A DNA stretch of 64,000 nucleotides from Clostridiaceae bacterium (GTDB lineage Bacteria > Bacillota > Clostridia > Lachnospirales > Lachnospiraceae). The stretch spans positions 124,001-188,000 of the forward strand of contig CAJSZV010000010.1 in the NCBI GenBank assembly GCA_910574345.1. Direction: 5' to 3'. The notes under the pieces are model-generated. The model had not been told where the DNA came from. It did no database searches and was given only the letters and a program-made list of their open reading frames with translations. A program made the position numbers and the translations under genes. Below are positions 43,381 to 52,667 of this stretch, in pieces (the first letter of the stretch is position 1; each line of letters opens with the position of its first letter).

Positions 43381-44280
43381 ATGAAAGCTCTTTATCATGA
43401 ACTGCGGGAACTTTTGGGGGAGGCTGATGCGGTATATGAGGAACCCATGAAAAGGCATACCACGTTTCGGATCGGAGGTCCGGCCCGGATTTTTGTGACG
43501 CCGCGAACAGAGGAAGCATTCATCCGCGGGTTGGAGCTGTGCAGAAGGAGAAAGATCCCATGGTATGTGATCGGCAACGGCAGCAATCTCCTGGTGAATG
43601 ACCGGGGCTATGAGGGTGTGGTTCTGTCTACGGAGAAACTTGATTGTTTCTGTGCAGAAGGAGGCACTGTCCGTGCTTTGGCGGGAGTGCGTCTTTCCAG
43701 GCTGGCTAAGGCGGCTGCTGAGAATTCCCTGACGGGTTTGGAATTTGCCGCGGGGATTCCCGGTACGCTGGGAGGCGCGGTGGTCATGAATGCAGGGGCC
43801 TACGGCTCGGAGATGAAGGACGTGCTTCTGTGGGCCAGGGTCTTGGATCAATATGGCCAGGTGCGCAGACTGGATGCGGAGGAATTGAATCTGGGGTATC
43901 GCACCAGTATTATTGAGAGAGAAGGATATGTGGTACTGGAAGCAGGGATCAGGCTTTCGCAAGGGGAACAATCACAAATCTATGGCAGGATGGAAGAACT
44001 GGCGAAAAAGAGACAGGAAAAACAGCCCTTGGAGTATCCAAGCGCCGGAAGTACGTTTAAACGTCCGAAAGGGTATTTTGCAGGAAAGCTTATTGATGAT
44101 GCAGGACTCAGAGGCTTTCGCGTGGGAGATGCCCAGGTGTCGAAAAAGCATTGCGGTTTTGTGGTAAACAGAGGCGACGCCACATGCGCTCAGGTAATGG
44201 CTCTCTGTGAGGAGGTGACGCGCCGGGTCAGGGAGCAGTTCGGGGTGGAGCTGGAGATGGAAGTAAGGAGGCTTCCGTAA
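43381..44280 (+). CDS. murB: UDP-N-acetylmuramate dehydrogenase (MurB)
   Basis: A 299-aa FAD enzyme that reduces UDP-GlcNAc-enolpyruvate to UDP-MurNAc in peptidoglycan synthesis. FAD-binding parts are HTTFRIGGPARIFVTPRTEE, WYVIGNGSNLLVNDRGYEGVVL, and GLEFAAGIPGTLGGAVVMNAGAYG. The catalytic Ser lies in YPSAGSTFKRPKGYFAGKLIDDAGLRG, typical of type IIb MurB. The ATG at 43381 is preferred to 43375 because AGGGGA sits at the right distance from it. It follows hprK closely. Confidence 0.97.
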   Translation: MKALYHELRELLGEADAVYEEPMKRHTTFRIGGPARIFVTPRTEEAFIRGLELCRRRKIPWYVIGNGSNLLVNDRGYEGVVLSTEKLDCFCAEGGTVRALAGVRLSRLAKAAAENSLTGLEFAAGIPGTLGGAVVMNAGAYGSEMKDVLLWARVLDQYGQVRRLDAEELNLGYRTSIIEREGYVVLEAGIRLSQGEQSQIYGRMEELAKKRQEKQPLEYPSAGSTFKRPKGYFAGKLIDDAGLRGFRVGDAQVSKKHCGFVVNRGDATCAQVMALCEEVTRRVREQFGVELEMEVRRLP

Positions 44281-44379
44281 CCGCCGAAGGCGCATATTAT
44301 GGCCGGCTGCTTCCTCTGGCTTTAAGGCGGAAGGAAACAGAGGCGGACAGTACATAAAGAGACGGAGGTTCATAAGGAT

Positions 44380-45255
44380 ATGAAGCTGGTGGTGGTGACA
44401 GGCATGTCGGGGGCTGGCAAGACAGTGGCTCTGAAGATGATGGAGGATATGGGATATTATTGTGTGGACAATCTGCCCATTCCTTTGGTGGAAAAATTTG
44501 CACAGCTGATTTTGGACAGTCACGGACAGCATGACCATGTGGCTTTAGGGATTGATATCCGAAGCGGAGAGGATCTGTCTCTCGTGGGCCGGATCTTTGA
44601 TTCCTGGCAGCAGCTGTCCATTGCTTATGAGGTTCTGTTTCTGGAAGCCAGTGATCAGGTTTTGGTCAAGAGATACAAAGAGACAAGGCGCAGCCATCCC
44701 CTCTCCGGCGCCGGGAGGGTGGATCAGGGCATTGCAAAAGAGAGGGAAAAACTGGCTTTTTTAAAGAGAAAGGCTGATTTTATCATTGATACCAGCAAAC
44801 TTTTGACAAAAGAGCTGCGCCAGGAGTTGGAGAAGATATTTAAAGAAGATGGTGATTTTGACAATCTGTTCGTCACAGTTTTGTCCTTTGGATTCAAGTA
44901 CGGGATTCCCTCAGACGCAGATCTGGTATTTGATGTCAGGTTCCTTCCCAACCCTTATTATGTGGAGGAGCTGCGTGCCGGGACGGGAGAAGAGAGGGAA
45001 GTTCAGGAATATGTGATGCAGGGCTCTACAGCTGAGATATTTTTGAAAAAACTGACGGATATGCTGGACTTTTTGATTCCCAATTATGTGCTTGAAGGAA
45101 AGAACCAGCTGGTCATCGGAATCGGCTGTACCGGAGGAAAGCATCGGTCTGTGACCATAGCCGGCGCCCTGTATGAGCATTTGAAGGACAGGGAAGGCCT
45201 GGGAGTTAAGATTGAGCACCGGGATATTGACAATGATAACAAGAGGAAAAAGTAG
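44380..45255 (+). CDS. rapZ: RNase adapter RapZ / YvcJ family nucleotide-binding protein
   Basis: A 291-aa P-loop protein. The N-terminus MKLVVVTGMSGAGKTVALKMMEDMGYYCVDNLP has the Walker A motif. Further family marks are LGIDIRSG, FLEASDQVLVKRYKETRRSHPL, FKYGIPSDADLVFDVRFLPNPYY and the C-terminal IGIGCTGGKHRSVTIA. In Gram-positive bacteria the homologue (YvcJ) binds and hydrolyses nucleotides; in E. coli RapZ controls amino-sugar synthesis via a small RNA. It keeps the common linkage to whiA, although yvcK, usually between them, is absent. Confidence 0.95.
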   Translation: MKLVVVTGMSGAGKTVALKMMEDMGYYCVDNLPIPLVEKFAQLILDSHGQHDHVALGIDIRSGEDLSLVGRIFDSWQQLSIAYEVLFLEASDQVLVKRYKETRRSHPLSGAGRVDQGIAKEREKLAFLKRKADFIIDTSKLLTKELRQELEKIFKEDGDFDNLFVTVLSFGFKYGIPSDADLVFDVRFLPNPYYVEELRAGTGEEREVQEYVMQGSTAEIFLKKLTDMLDFLIPNYVLEGKNQLVIGIGCTGGKHRSVTIAGALYEHLKDREGLGVKIEHRDIDNDNKRKK

Positions 45256-45264
45256 GGGTGGATT

Positions 45265-46251
45265 ATGACATTTTCTTCCAGGGTAAAAGAAGAATTATCC
45301 AGGCAGATGAGTCCGGCCAGACATTGTCAGATTGCGGAAATGGCGGCCATATTAAGCCTTTGCGGAAAGGTTCAGATCGACGAAGAGGACCGTTTCAGTA
45401 TTAAAATAAACACAGAAAATGTAGCAGTTGCGAGAAAGTACTTTACATTATTGAAAAAAACCTTTAATATAAGTACTGATGTGATAATTCGCCGTAATGC
45501 TTATCTGAAAAAAAACCGCTCTTTTGGAGTGGCGGTTTCTGAGGATGGCGATGCGAGAAAAGTACTTCTTGCCACAAAGCTTTTGGATGAGCATGGGGAA
45601 ATTGGTGAAAATCTGTCTGTAGTAGGAAATCTGGTGATTCAGAATCCGTGCTGCAGACGGGCATTTTTAAGAGGCGCCTTTCTGGCAGCCGGATCCATAA
45701 GCGATCCGGAGAAGTTCTACCACTATGAGATTGCGTGCAGCACGGAAGCGAAAGCAAAGCAGCTTCAGGGCATTATGGCAACCTTTGATGTGGATGCCAG
45801 AATTGTACAGCGGAAGAAGTATTTCGTGGTTTATGTGAAGGAGGGCAGCCAGATTGTTCATCTTCTCAATGTCATGGAGGCTCCAAAGGCTCTTATGGAG
45901 CTTGAGAACATCCGGATTCTTAAGGAGATGAGAGGCAGTGTGAACCGTCAGGTAAACTGCGAGACCGCCAACATTAACAAGACTGTATCTGCATCGGTAA
46001 AGCAGATAGAGGATATCACCTGTATCAGAGATGCCATTGGTCTGGAGCAGCTTCCGGAGGGTCTCTGCGATATAGCAAGGCTGAGATTGGAGCGGCCAGA
46101 GGCTACTTTGAAGGAATTGGGAGAGGCACTGGATCCACCTGTGGGCAAATCCGGAGTCAACCACCGTCTTAGGAAACTGAGTGTTATGGCGGAGGATTTG
46201 CGGGAGAAGAGTGCGGTATCAGAATGGTCATCGGACCGTTCGGCGGAATGA
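45265..46251 (+). CDS. whiA: DNA-binding protein WhiA
   Basis: A 328-aa protein. The N-terminal LAGLIDADG-like part (FSSRVKEELSRQMSPARHCQIAEMAAILSLCG, RRAFLRGAFLAAGSISDPEKFYHYEI) lacks homing-endonuclease activity in this family. The C-terminal helix-turn-helix (LERPEATLKELGEALDPPVGKSGVNHRLRKL) is the WhiA DNA-binding domain. WhiA affects cell division and chromosome segregation in Bacillus and sporulation in Streptomyces. It is followed 11 bp later by the Crh-like gene. Confidence 0.97.
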   Translation: MTFSSRVKEELSRQMSPARHCQIAEMAAILSLCGKVQIDEEDRFSIKINTENVAVARKYFTLLKKTFNISTDVIIRRNAYLKKNRSFGVAVSEDGDARKVLLATKLLDEHGEIGENLSVVGNLVIQNPCCRRAFLRGAFLAAGSISDPEKFYHYEIACSTEAKAKQLQGIMATFDVDARIVQRKKYFVVYVKEGSQIVHLLNVMEAPKALMELENIRILKEMRGSVNRQVNCETANINKTVSASVKQIEDITCIRDAIGLEQLPEGLCDIARLRLERPEATLKELGEALDPPVGKSGVNHRLRKLSVMAEDLREKSAVSEWSSDRSAE

Positions 46252-46262
46252 GGAGGAGAATT

Positions 46263-46517
46263 ATGGTAAGAAGAACAATTACGATTGAACTGGAATCCGG
46301 ACTGGAGGCCAGGCCAGTGGCTATGCTGGTGCAGGTAGCCAGTCAGTATGACAGCAGCATCTATGTTGAATGTGATTCCAGGAGAGTGAATGCCAAAAGT
46401 ATTATGGGAATGATGACCTTAGGTCTCACAGCCGGAGAACAGGTAGTGGTGACCGCCAACGGTGCTGACGAGGAGAAGGCTGTGGATGGAATCGCAAGAT
46501 ATCTGACTGAGGGTTGA
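46263..46517 (+). CDS. Crh-like HPr-family protein (active-site His replaced by Glu)
   Basis: An 84-aa HPr-fold protein. The chosen ATG is preceded by AGGAGGAG. HPr normally has GLHARP with phosphorylatable His15; this protein reads GLEARP, with Glu15, so it cannot carry PTS phosphate. The regulatory Ser46 is kept (NAKSIMGMMTLGL). The same combination, with Gln15, defines Crh of Bacillus. It is therefore expected to be phosphorylated at Ser46 by HprK and to act as a corepressor with CcpA, not as a sugar phosphocarrier. Its position after rapZ and whiA matches crh of Bacillus. Confidence 0.93.
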   Translation: MVRRTITIELESGLEARPVAMLVQVASQYDSSIYVECDSRRVNAKSIMGMMTLGLTAGEQVVVTANGADEEKAVDGIARYLTEG

Positions 46518-46610
46518 GGCGGGGCCGTTCTGAATATGAATATGAGACAGAGGCTGCCAGGAAGGCAGCCTCTGCTTTTACCATAAAGGGAAATATTATG
46601 GAGGACAACT

Positions 46611-49600
46611 ATGGCATTTACACATCTGCATGTCCATACGGAATACAGCCTGCTGGACGGCTCCAGCAAGATCAAGGAACTGGCAGCCAGGGCTAAGGAA
46701 CTGGGAATGGACAGTATGGCCATTACAGACCATGGAGCCATGTACGGGGTCATTGATTTTTACCGGGCAGCCAGGGAGGCAGGAGTGAAACCCATCATCG
46801 GCTGTGAGGTCTATGTGGCTCCAGGTTCCCGGTTTGACAGGGAGACAGTCAGCGGTGAGGACCGGTATTACCACCTGGTGCTTCTGGCGGAAAACAATAA
46901 GGGGTATGAGAACCTGATGAAGATCGTGTCCAAAGGCTATGTGGACGGATTCTACTATAAACCGAGGGTGGATTACGAGGTTCTTAGGACCTTTCATGAG
47001 GGAATTATCTGTCTTTCTGCCTGTCTGGCAGGGGAGGTCCAGAAATATTTGGAGAGGGGACAGTATCAGCAGGGGAAGGAAGCGGCCTTGAGATACGAAG
47101 AAATCTTCGGCAAGGGAAACTTTTTTCTGGAACTGCAGGATCATGGGATACCGGCTCAGAAGACAGTGAATCAGGCTCTTCTCAGGCTTTCAAAGGAACT
47201 GGATATTGATCTGGTGGCCACCAATGACATTCACTATACTTATGCTGAGGATGCCACGCCCCACGATATCCTTCTGTGTATCCAGACAGGAAAAAAGGTC
47301 ACCGATGAAAATCGGATGCGCTACGAAGGCGGCCAGTATTACTGTAAATCCGAGGATGAGATGCGGGCTTTGTTTCCCTATGCCCAGGAAGCCCTTGACA
47401 ATACCCACAAGATTGCGGAAAGGTGCAATGTGGAGATTGAGTTCGGGGTTACCAAGCTTCCCAAGTTTGAAGTCCCTGAAGGTTACGATTCCTGGGGATA
47501 CCTGAATAAACTCTGTGATGAGGGGATGGAGCGGCGTTATCCGGATGATGACGGAACCCTGCGCAGGCGTCTGGAGTATGAACTGAATGTTATCCATACC
47601 ATGGGGTATGTGGATTATTTCCTGATCGTGTGGGACTTTATCCATTTTGCCAGGTCTCATGACATTATGGTGGGGCCGGGAAGAGGGTCGGCGGCGGGAA
47701 GCATCGCGGCCTACTGTCTGGAGATCACCAACATTGATCCCATCCGTTACAATCTGCTGTTTGAACGGTTCCTGAATCCGGAGCGTGTGTCCATGCCGGA
47801 TATTGATATTGATTTCTGTTACGAGAGGCGGCAGGAAGTCATCGATTATGTGGTGGAGAAGTACGGCAAGGATCAGGTGGTTCAGATCGTTACCTTCGGT
47901 ACTCTGGCAGCCAAGGGTGTGGTGAGGGATGTGGGAAGGGTACTTGATATGCCTTATGCCAGGTGCGACGCCATCGCCAAGATGATTCCGGGAGATCTGG
48001 GCATGACCCTTGAAAAAGCCTTAAAGACCAGCCCTGACCTTAGAAAGGCTTACAGTGAGGATTCCCAGGTAAAGTATCTGATTGATATGTCCATGCGTCT
48101 GGAGGGGCTTCCACGCCATACCTCCATGCATGCGGCAGGAGTGGTCATCAGCCGGACGGCGGTGGACAACTATGTGCCGCTTTCAAAGGCCCAGGACGGA
48201 ACCATTACCACCCAGTTTACCATGACCACTTTGGAGGAACTGGGGCTTTTGAAAATGGATTTTCTGGGGCTTCGGACGCTGACGGTTATTCAGAATGCAG
48301 TCAGGCAGATTGAGAAAAACCAGGGAATCAGGATTGATATTGACGCCATTGATTTTAATGACAGACAGGTGCTGGAATCCATCGGAACGGGAAAGGATGA
48401 CGGAGTGTTCCAGCTGGAAAGCAGCGGCATGAAGTCCTTTATGAAGGAGCTAAAGCCGCAGAATTTGGAGGATATTATCGCCGGTATCTCCCTTTACCGG
48501 CCGGGTCCCATGGATTTTATTCCCAAATACCTGAAAGGGAAAAATGACCAGTCAGCCGTGACCTACGACTGCCCCCAGCTGGAGCCGATTCTGGAACCCA
48601 CCTATGGGTGCATCGTGTACCAGGAGCAGGTTATGCAGATCGTGCGGGAACTGGCAGGATATACCCTGGGCCGAAGCGATCTGGTGCGCAGGGCCATGTC
48701 CAAAAAGAAAGCCTCAGTCATGGCAAAAGAGCGTCAGAATTTTGTCTACGGCAATGACGCGGAAGGGGTACAAGGGTGCATCCGCAATGGGATTGATGAA
48801 AAAGTGGCCAATAAGATCTTTGATGAGATGACGGATTTTGCCAGCTACGCATTTAACAAGTCCCATGCCGCCTGCTATGCGGTGGTGGCTTACCAGACTG
48901 CCTACCTGAAATACTATTATCCCAAAGAATTTATGGCAGCTCTCATGACCTCTGTTATGGATAACAGCACAAAGACTTCCGAGTATATCCTTACCTGCCG
49001 GCAGATGGGCATCCGGATTCTGCCTCCGGATATCAATGAAGGGGAGAGCGGTTTTTCCGTGTCAGGAGACGCCATCCGCTATGGTCTGTCAGCCATTAAA
49101 AGCGTGGGGCGCAGCGTGGTGGATGCCATTGTTGCCGAAAGGAAAGCCGGCGGTTTGTTTCGAACCATGGATGAGTTTGTGGAGCGCATGACCAATAAGG
49201 AGGTCAACAGACGGACTCTGGAGAATTTTATTAAATCAGGAGCACTGGACAGCCTTCCCGGAAACCGCCGCCAGAAGATGATGGTGGCGCCGGATATGCT
49301 GGAACAGAAAAATAAAGAGAAGAAACATGCCATGGAAGGCCAGATGTCCCTATTCGATTTTGTGGGGGAGGAAGAGAAAAAGCATTTCCAGATTACCTTT
49401 CCTCAGGTAGAGGAATATGGGAAGGAGGAACTTCTGGCCTTTGAAAAGGAGATCTTAGGGATCTATATCAGCGGCCATCCCATGGAAGAGTATGAGGAAA
49501 TCTGGCGTTCCAATGTGACGGCGGTCACTACGGATTTTATGGTGGACGAGGAGACGGAGACAGCGCGGGTTCAGGACAACCAGAGAGTAACCATCGGAGG

Positions 49601-50078
49601 AATGATCACAGGCAAGGTAACCAAGATCACCAAGACCAGCCAGATGATGGCGTTTATTACGGTGGAGGATCTGGTAGGTTCGGTGGAAGTCCTGGTATTT
49701 CCCAAGGACTATGAGAAAAACAGGGATATCCTGATAGAAGAGTCCAAGGTGTTTGTGTCGGGCAGAGTGTCTGTGGGAGACGATCCGGTAGGCAAGCTGA
49801 TATGCGAGAGAATCATCCCTTTTGATATGCTGCCGAAGCAGCTGTGGCTGCAGTTTGCGGATAAAGCCGCTTATGACCAGATGATAGGGGCTGTGACAGA
49901 ATGTCTGAAAGTTTCCGAAGGTTCTGACCAGGTAATTATATGGCTTTCCAAGGAGCGGGCCAAAAAGGTTCTGCCTGCCAGCTGGAATGTAACCTGCGGC
50001 GGTATGATTTTGGAAGAGCTTACAAAAATTCTTGGTGAAAAAAATGTCAGAGTCGTGCAAAAAGGGTTGAAAGTCTAA
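46611..50078 (+). CDS. dnaE: DNA polymerase III alpha subunit DnaE
   Basis: A 1155-aa C-family replicative polymerase. Domains in order: PHP (FTHLHVHTEYSLLDGSSKI; ITDHGAMYG), catalytic palm (GPGRGSAAGSIAAYCL; MPDIDIDFCYERRQEVIDYV with the catalytic Asp pair), fingers (GIIVYQEQVM-like segment CIVYQEQVMQIVREL; RRAMSKKK), HhH (LPPDINEGESGF; GLSAIKSVG) and an OB fold near 985 (VTIGGMITGKVTKITKTSQMMAFITVEDLVGSVEVLVFP). It is the DnaE type, without the integral exonuclease of PolC. It has a strong RBS (GGAGGACA). Confidence 0.97.
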   Translation: MAFTHLHVHTEYSLLDGSSKIKELAARAKELGMDSMAITDHGAMYGVIDFYRAAREAGVKPIIGCEVYVAPGSRFDRETVSGEDRYYHLVLLAENNKGYENLMKIVSKGYVDGFYYKPRVDYEVLRTFHEGIICLSACLAGEVQKYLERGQYQQGKEAALRYEEIFGKGNFFLELQDHGIPAQKTVNQALLRLSKELDIDLVATNDIHYTYAEDATPHDILLCIQTGKKVTDENRMRYEGGQYYCKSEDEMRALFPYAQEALDNTHKIAERCNVEIEFGVTKLPKFEVPEGYDSWGYLNKLCDEGMERRYPDDDGTLRRRLEYELNVIHTMGYVDYFLIVWDFIHFARSHDIMVGPGRGSAAGSIAAYCLEITNIDPIRYNLLFERFLNPERVSMPDIDIDFCYERRQEVIDYVVEKYGKDQVVQIVTFGTLAAKGVVRDVGRVLDMPYARCDAIAKMIPGDLGMTLEKALKTSPDLRKAYSEDSQVKYLIDMSMRLEGLPRHTSMHAAGVVISRTAVDNYVPLSKAQDGTITTQFTMTTLEELGLLKMDFLGLRTLTVIQNAVRQIEKNQGIRIDIDAIDFNDRQVLESIGTGKDDGVFQLESSGMKSFMKELKPQNLEDIIAGISLYRPGPMDFIPKYLKGKNDQSAVTYDCPQLEPILEPTYGCIVYQEQVMQIVRELAGYTLGRSDLVRRAMSKKKASVMAKERQNFVYGNDAEGVQGCIRNGIDEKVANKIFDEMTDFASYAFNKSHAACYAVVAYQTAYLKYYYPKEFMAALMTSVMDNSTKTSEYILTCRQMGIRILPPDINEGESGFSVSGDAIRYGLSAIKSVGRSVVDAIVAERKAGGLFRTMDEFVERMTNKEVNRRTLENFIKSGALDSLPGNRRQKMMVAPDMLEQKNKEKKHAMEGQMSLFDFVGEEEKKHFQITFPQVEEYGKEELLAFEKEILGIYISGHPMEEYEEIWRSNVTAVTTDFMVDEETETARVQDNQRVTIGGMITGKVTKITKTSQMMAFITVEDLVGSVEVLVFPKDYEKNRDILIEESKVFVSGRVSVGDDPVGKLICERIIPFDMLPKQLWLQFADKAAYDQMIGAVTECLKVSEGSDQVIIWLSKERAKKVLPASWNVTCGGMILEELTKILGEKNVRVVQKGLKV

Positions 50079-50095
50079 GCAAAATGAATTAGAAT
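50067..50095 (+). promoter_or_regulatory. Putative sigma-A promoter of pfkA
   Basis: TTGAAA (50067-50072), a 17-bp spacer and TAGAAT (50090-50095). The -35 lies within the last codons of dnaE. Transcripts would carry a leader of about 135 nt before the pfkA start at 50238, in which I see no clear riboswitch. Confidence 0.6.
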
Positions 50096-50237
50096 AGGCC
50101 TAGTACGAAGGGGAACGTATAACCGCTGATTTTTACGAATCGGCATTGTATCTTTACAGGATGCAAAAGTTTTGAAATTCGTAACTGTGAAGGCAATGGG
50201 CAGTTGCAGAAACTCTTACAATTCAGGAGGTAAGAAG

Positions 50238-51212
50238 ATGGCAAAGACAGTTAAGACAATAGGTGTATTGACCAGTGGCGGTGATGCACCAGGGATGAAT
50301 GCCGCAATCCGTGGCGTGGTTCGTGCAGCTATTGCAAAGGGAATGAATGTAAAAGGAATCATGAGAGGATATGCAGGACTTTTACAGGAAGAGATCGTAG
50401 ATATGAAGAGCACTTCCGTATCCGACATTGTTAACCGCGGCGGCACCATTCTCTATACTGCAAGGTGTACGGAATTCACTACAGCCGAGGGGCAGCAGAT
50501 GGGGGCGGATATCTGCAAGAAGCATGGAATTGACGGTATGGTGGTGATCGGAGGAGACGGTTCTTTCAGAGGCGCAGGCAAGTTATCGGCTCTGGGAGTA
50601 AACACCATAGGAATTCCCGGAACTATTGATCTTGATATTGCATGTACAGAGTATACCATTGGTTTTGATACGGCGGTGAATACGGCCATGGAAGCCATTG
50701 ACAAAGTTCGCGATACATCAACCTCCCATGAAAGGTGCAGTATTATCGAGGTAATGGGAAGACATGCGGGATATATTGCACTGTGGTGCGGTATCGCCAA
50801 CGGCGCTGAGGATATTCTCCTTCCGGAACGCTATGACGGGGATGAGCAGGTATTGATCAACCGGATTATAGAGAACAGAAAACGGGGCAAGAAACATTAT
50901 ATTATTATCAATGCAGAGGGAATCGGTCATTCTGCATCCATGGCCCGCAGGATTGAGGCAGCCACAGGCATTGAGACAAGAGCTACCATTCTTGGACACA
51001 TGCAGAGAGGCGGAACACCTACCTGTAAAGACAGAGTGTATGCAACCATTATGGGTGCCAAGGCAGTGGAACTTCTGGATGAAGGAAAGAGCAACCGTGT
51101 AGTGGCTTACAAGAACGGAGCCTATGTGGATTTTGATATTCAGGAAGCGCTGTCCATGACAAAAGACATTCCGGAAGACCAGTTCGATATTAGCAAGCTG
51201 ATGAGCAGATAA
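50238..51212 (+). CDS. pfkA: ATP-dependent 6-phosphofructokinase
   Basis: A 324-aa PfkA that phosphorylates fructose 6-phosphate in glycolysis. The ATG at 50238 is chosen because AGGAGG precedes it; an in-frame ATG 22 codons earlier lacks one. Motifs: GVLTSGGDAPGMNAAIRGVV, IGGDGSFRGA (GGDGS as in ATP-dependent forms), IPGTIDLDIACTEYTIGFDTAVNT and EVMGRHAGYIALW. The catalytic segment reads TIDLDI where most enzymes have TIDNDI. It is followed by a terminator. Confidence 0.96.
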   Translation: MAKTVKTIGVLTSGGDAPGMNAAIRGVVRAAIAKGMNVKGIMRGYAGLLQEEIVDMKSTSVSDIVNRGGTILYTARCTEFTTAEGQQMGADICKKHGIDGMVVIGGDGSFRGAGKLSALGVNTIGIPGTIDLDIACTEYTIGFDTAVNTAMEAIDKVRDTSTSHERCSIIEVMGRHAGYIALWCGIANGAEDILLPERYDGDEQVLINRIIENRKRGKKHYIIINAEGIGHSASMARRIEAATGIETRATILGHMQRGGTPTCKDRVYATIMGAKAVELLDEGKSNRVVAYKNGAYVDFDIQEALSMTKDIPEDQFDISKLMSR

Positions 51213-51235
51213 GGATTTTGATTTCTATAAAGAAG

Positions 51236-51262
51236 AGAACGCGCCGGTGACGCGTTCTTTTT
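51236..51262 (+). terminator. Rho-independent terminator of pfkA
   Basis: An 8-bp perfect stem (AGAACGCG with CGCGTTCT), a 7-nt loop and a T run, 23 bp after the pfkA stop. Confidence 0.88.
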
Positions 51263-51301
51263 ACGAAATATCCGGCAACATATGATCCGGGAGGGGCCCA
51301 A

Positions 51302-51664
51302 ATGGAAGAACATGTCGTGCTCTGCGGAGCCAGTTCTTATGAACAGAAATATTATTTTAACCGGCAGTTTTCCGCTTTGCCGGAGAGTATCAGGCAGGAG
51401 CTTAAGATCATGTGTGTCCTCTACACGGAGGATGTGGGGGGAGTCCTCACTATGGAATTCGATGAAAAGGGGAACCTGGAATTTCGGGTAAGTGCAGATG
51501 ATCATGATTATCTCTTTGATGAAATAGGAAGCGCATTAAAGATTAAACAGTATCAGCTGGAAAAGCGGGAGCTTTTGGAATCCCTGGAACTTTTTTACCG
51601 TGTATTTTTTCTGGGGGAGACCGTGCCGTCTGGTGCAGATGAGGATGCATCAGCTATCAGCTGA
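51302..51664 (+). CDS. Conserved hypothetical protein ahead of dusB
   Basis: A 120-aa acidic cytoplasmic protein that I do not recognise with certainty; it may be one of the small uncharacterised Lachnospiraceae families. The ATG has GGGAGGGG upstream. It has beta-rich parts (GGVLTMEFDEKGNLEFRVSADDHDYLF) and a C-terminal helix (KIKQYQLEKRELLESLELFYRVFF). It ends 22 bp before dusB, so the two are probably co-transcribed. Confidence 0.75.
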   Translation: MEEHVVLCGASSYEQKYYFNRQFSALPESIRQELKIMCVLYTEDVGGVLTMEFDEKGNLEFRVSADDHDYLFDEIGSALKIKQYQLEKRELLESLELFYRVFFLGETVPSGADEDASAIS

Positions 51665-51686
51665 TTGAAAAGAGGAGAAAGCAGGA

Positions 51687-52646
51687 ATGGTAAAGATCGG
51701 AAACACGGAGCTTGTGAACCCGTTTATTCTGGCGCCTATGGCCGGAGTGACAGATCTGCCTTTTCGTCTTCTGTGTCAGGAACAGGGCTGTGCTCTTGCC
51801 TATACGGAGATGGTCAGCGCCAAGGCGATTCTCTATAAAAACAGAAATACAAAACCTCTCATGGAAGTGGGAGAGAAGGAAGGGCCCGTGGCCCTTCAGC
51901 TTTTTGGATGTGATCCGGAGATTTTAAGCTGTATGGCCGCACAGGTGGAGGATGGTCCTTATGCCTGGATTGACATCAACATGGGATGTCCTGTGCCGAA
52001 GGTAGTGAACAATGGGGAAGGCTCCGCCCTGATGAAGAATCCAAAGCTGGTGGAACAGATACTTACCGCTATGGTAAAAAGAATGAAAAAACCGGTTACC
52101 ATCAAGATCCGCAAGGGTTTTGACGACACATCCGTCAACGCAGTGGAGATTGCAAAGATTGCGGAATTCTGCGGTGTATCTGCCGTGGCTGTTCATGGCA
52201 GGACAAGGGAACAATTCTATTCCGGCAAGGCTGATTGGGACATGATCCGCCAGGTGAAAGAGGCCGTAAGGATTCCGGTCATCGGCAACGGAGACATCTT
52301 CCGCCCTGAAGACGGGGCAAGAATGATGAAAGAGACCGGCTGCGACGCAGTTATGATCGCCCGGGGCGCCAGAGGTAATCCCTGGCTCTTCTCAAGGAGT
52401 CTTCATTACTTAAGGACAGGGGAAATACTTCCTCATCCGGGGGCAGATGAAATCCGTAAGGAAATGCTGCGTCACACAAAGCTTCATATAGAATATAAGG
52501 GGGAATCCCTGGGCCTTCGCGAGATGCGCAAACATGTCTCCTGGTATACGGCAGGTCTTCCCCGTTCTTCTGTCCTCCGCAGCAGGATCAATCAGGCGGA
52601 GACTTACGAGGAATTTTATGAATTAATCATGGAAGCGGGATCCTGA
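51687..52646 (+). CDS. dusB: tRNA-dihydrouridine synthase
   Basis: A 319-aa FMN-dependent TIM-barrel enzyme that reduces uridines in the tRNA D-loop. Signatures: NPFILAPMAGVTDLPFRLLCQEQG, YTEMVSAKAI, VALQLFGCDPE, WIDINMGCPVPKVVNNGEGSALMKNP with the catalytic Cys, VHGRTREQFYSGKADW, VIGNGDIF and MIARGARGNPWLF for FMN and phosphate. It is of the DusB type common in Firmicutes. The unusual 287-bp gap to greA follows. Confidence 0.95.
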   Translation: MVKIGNTELVNPFILAPMAGVTDLPFRLLCQEQGCALAYTEMVSAKAILYKNRNTKPLMEVGEKEGPVALQLFGCDPEILSCMAAQVEDGPYAWIDINMGCPVPKVVNNGEGSALMKNPKLVEQILTAMVKRMKKPVTIKIRKGFDDTSVNAVEIAKIAEFCGVSAVAVHGRTREQFYSGKADWDMIRQVKEAVRIPVIGNGDIFRPEDGARMMKETGCDAVMIARGARGNPWLFSRSLHYLRTGEILPHPGADEIRKEMLRHTKLHIEYKGESLGLREMRKHVSWYTAGLPRSSVLRSRINQAETYEEFYELIMEAGS

Positions 52647-52667
52647 TCTCTTTTGGAGAGGAAAGGA

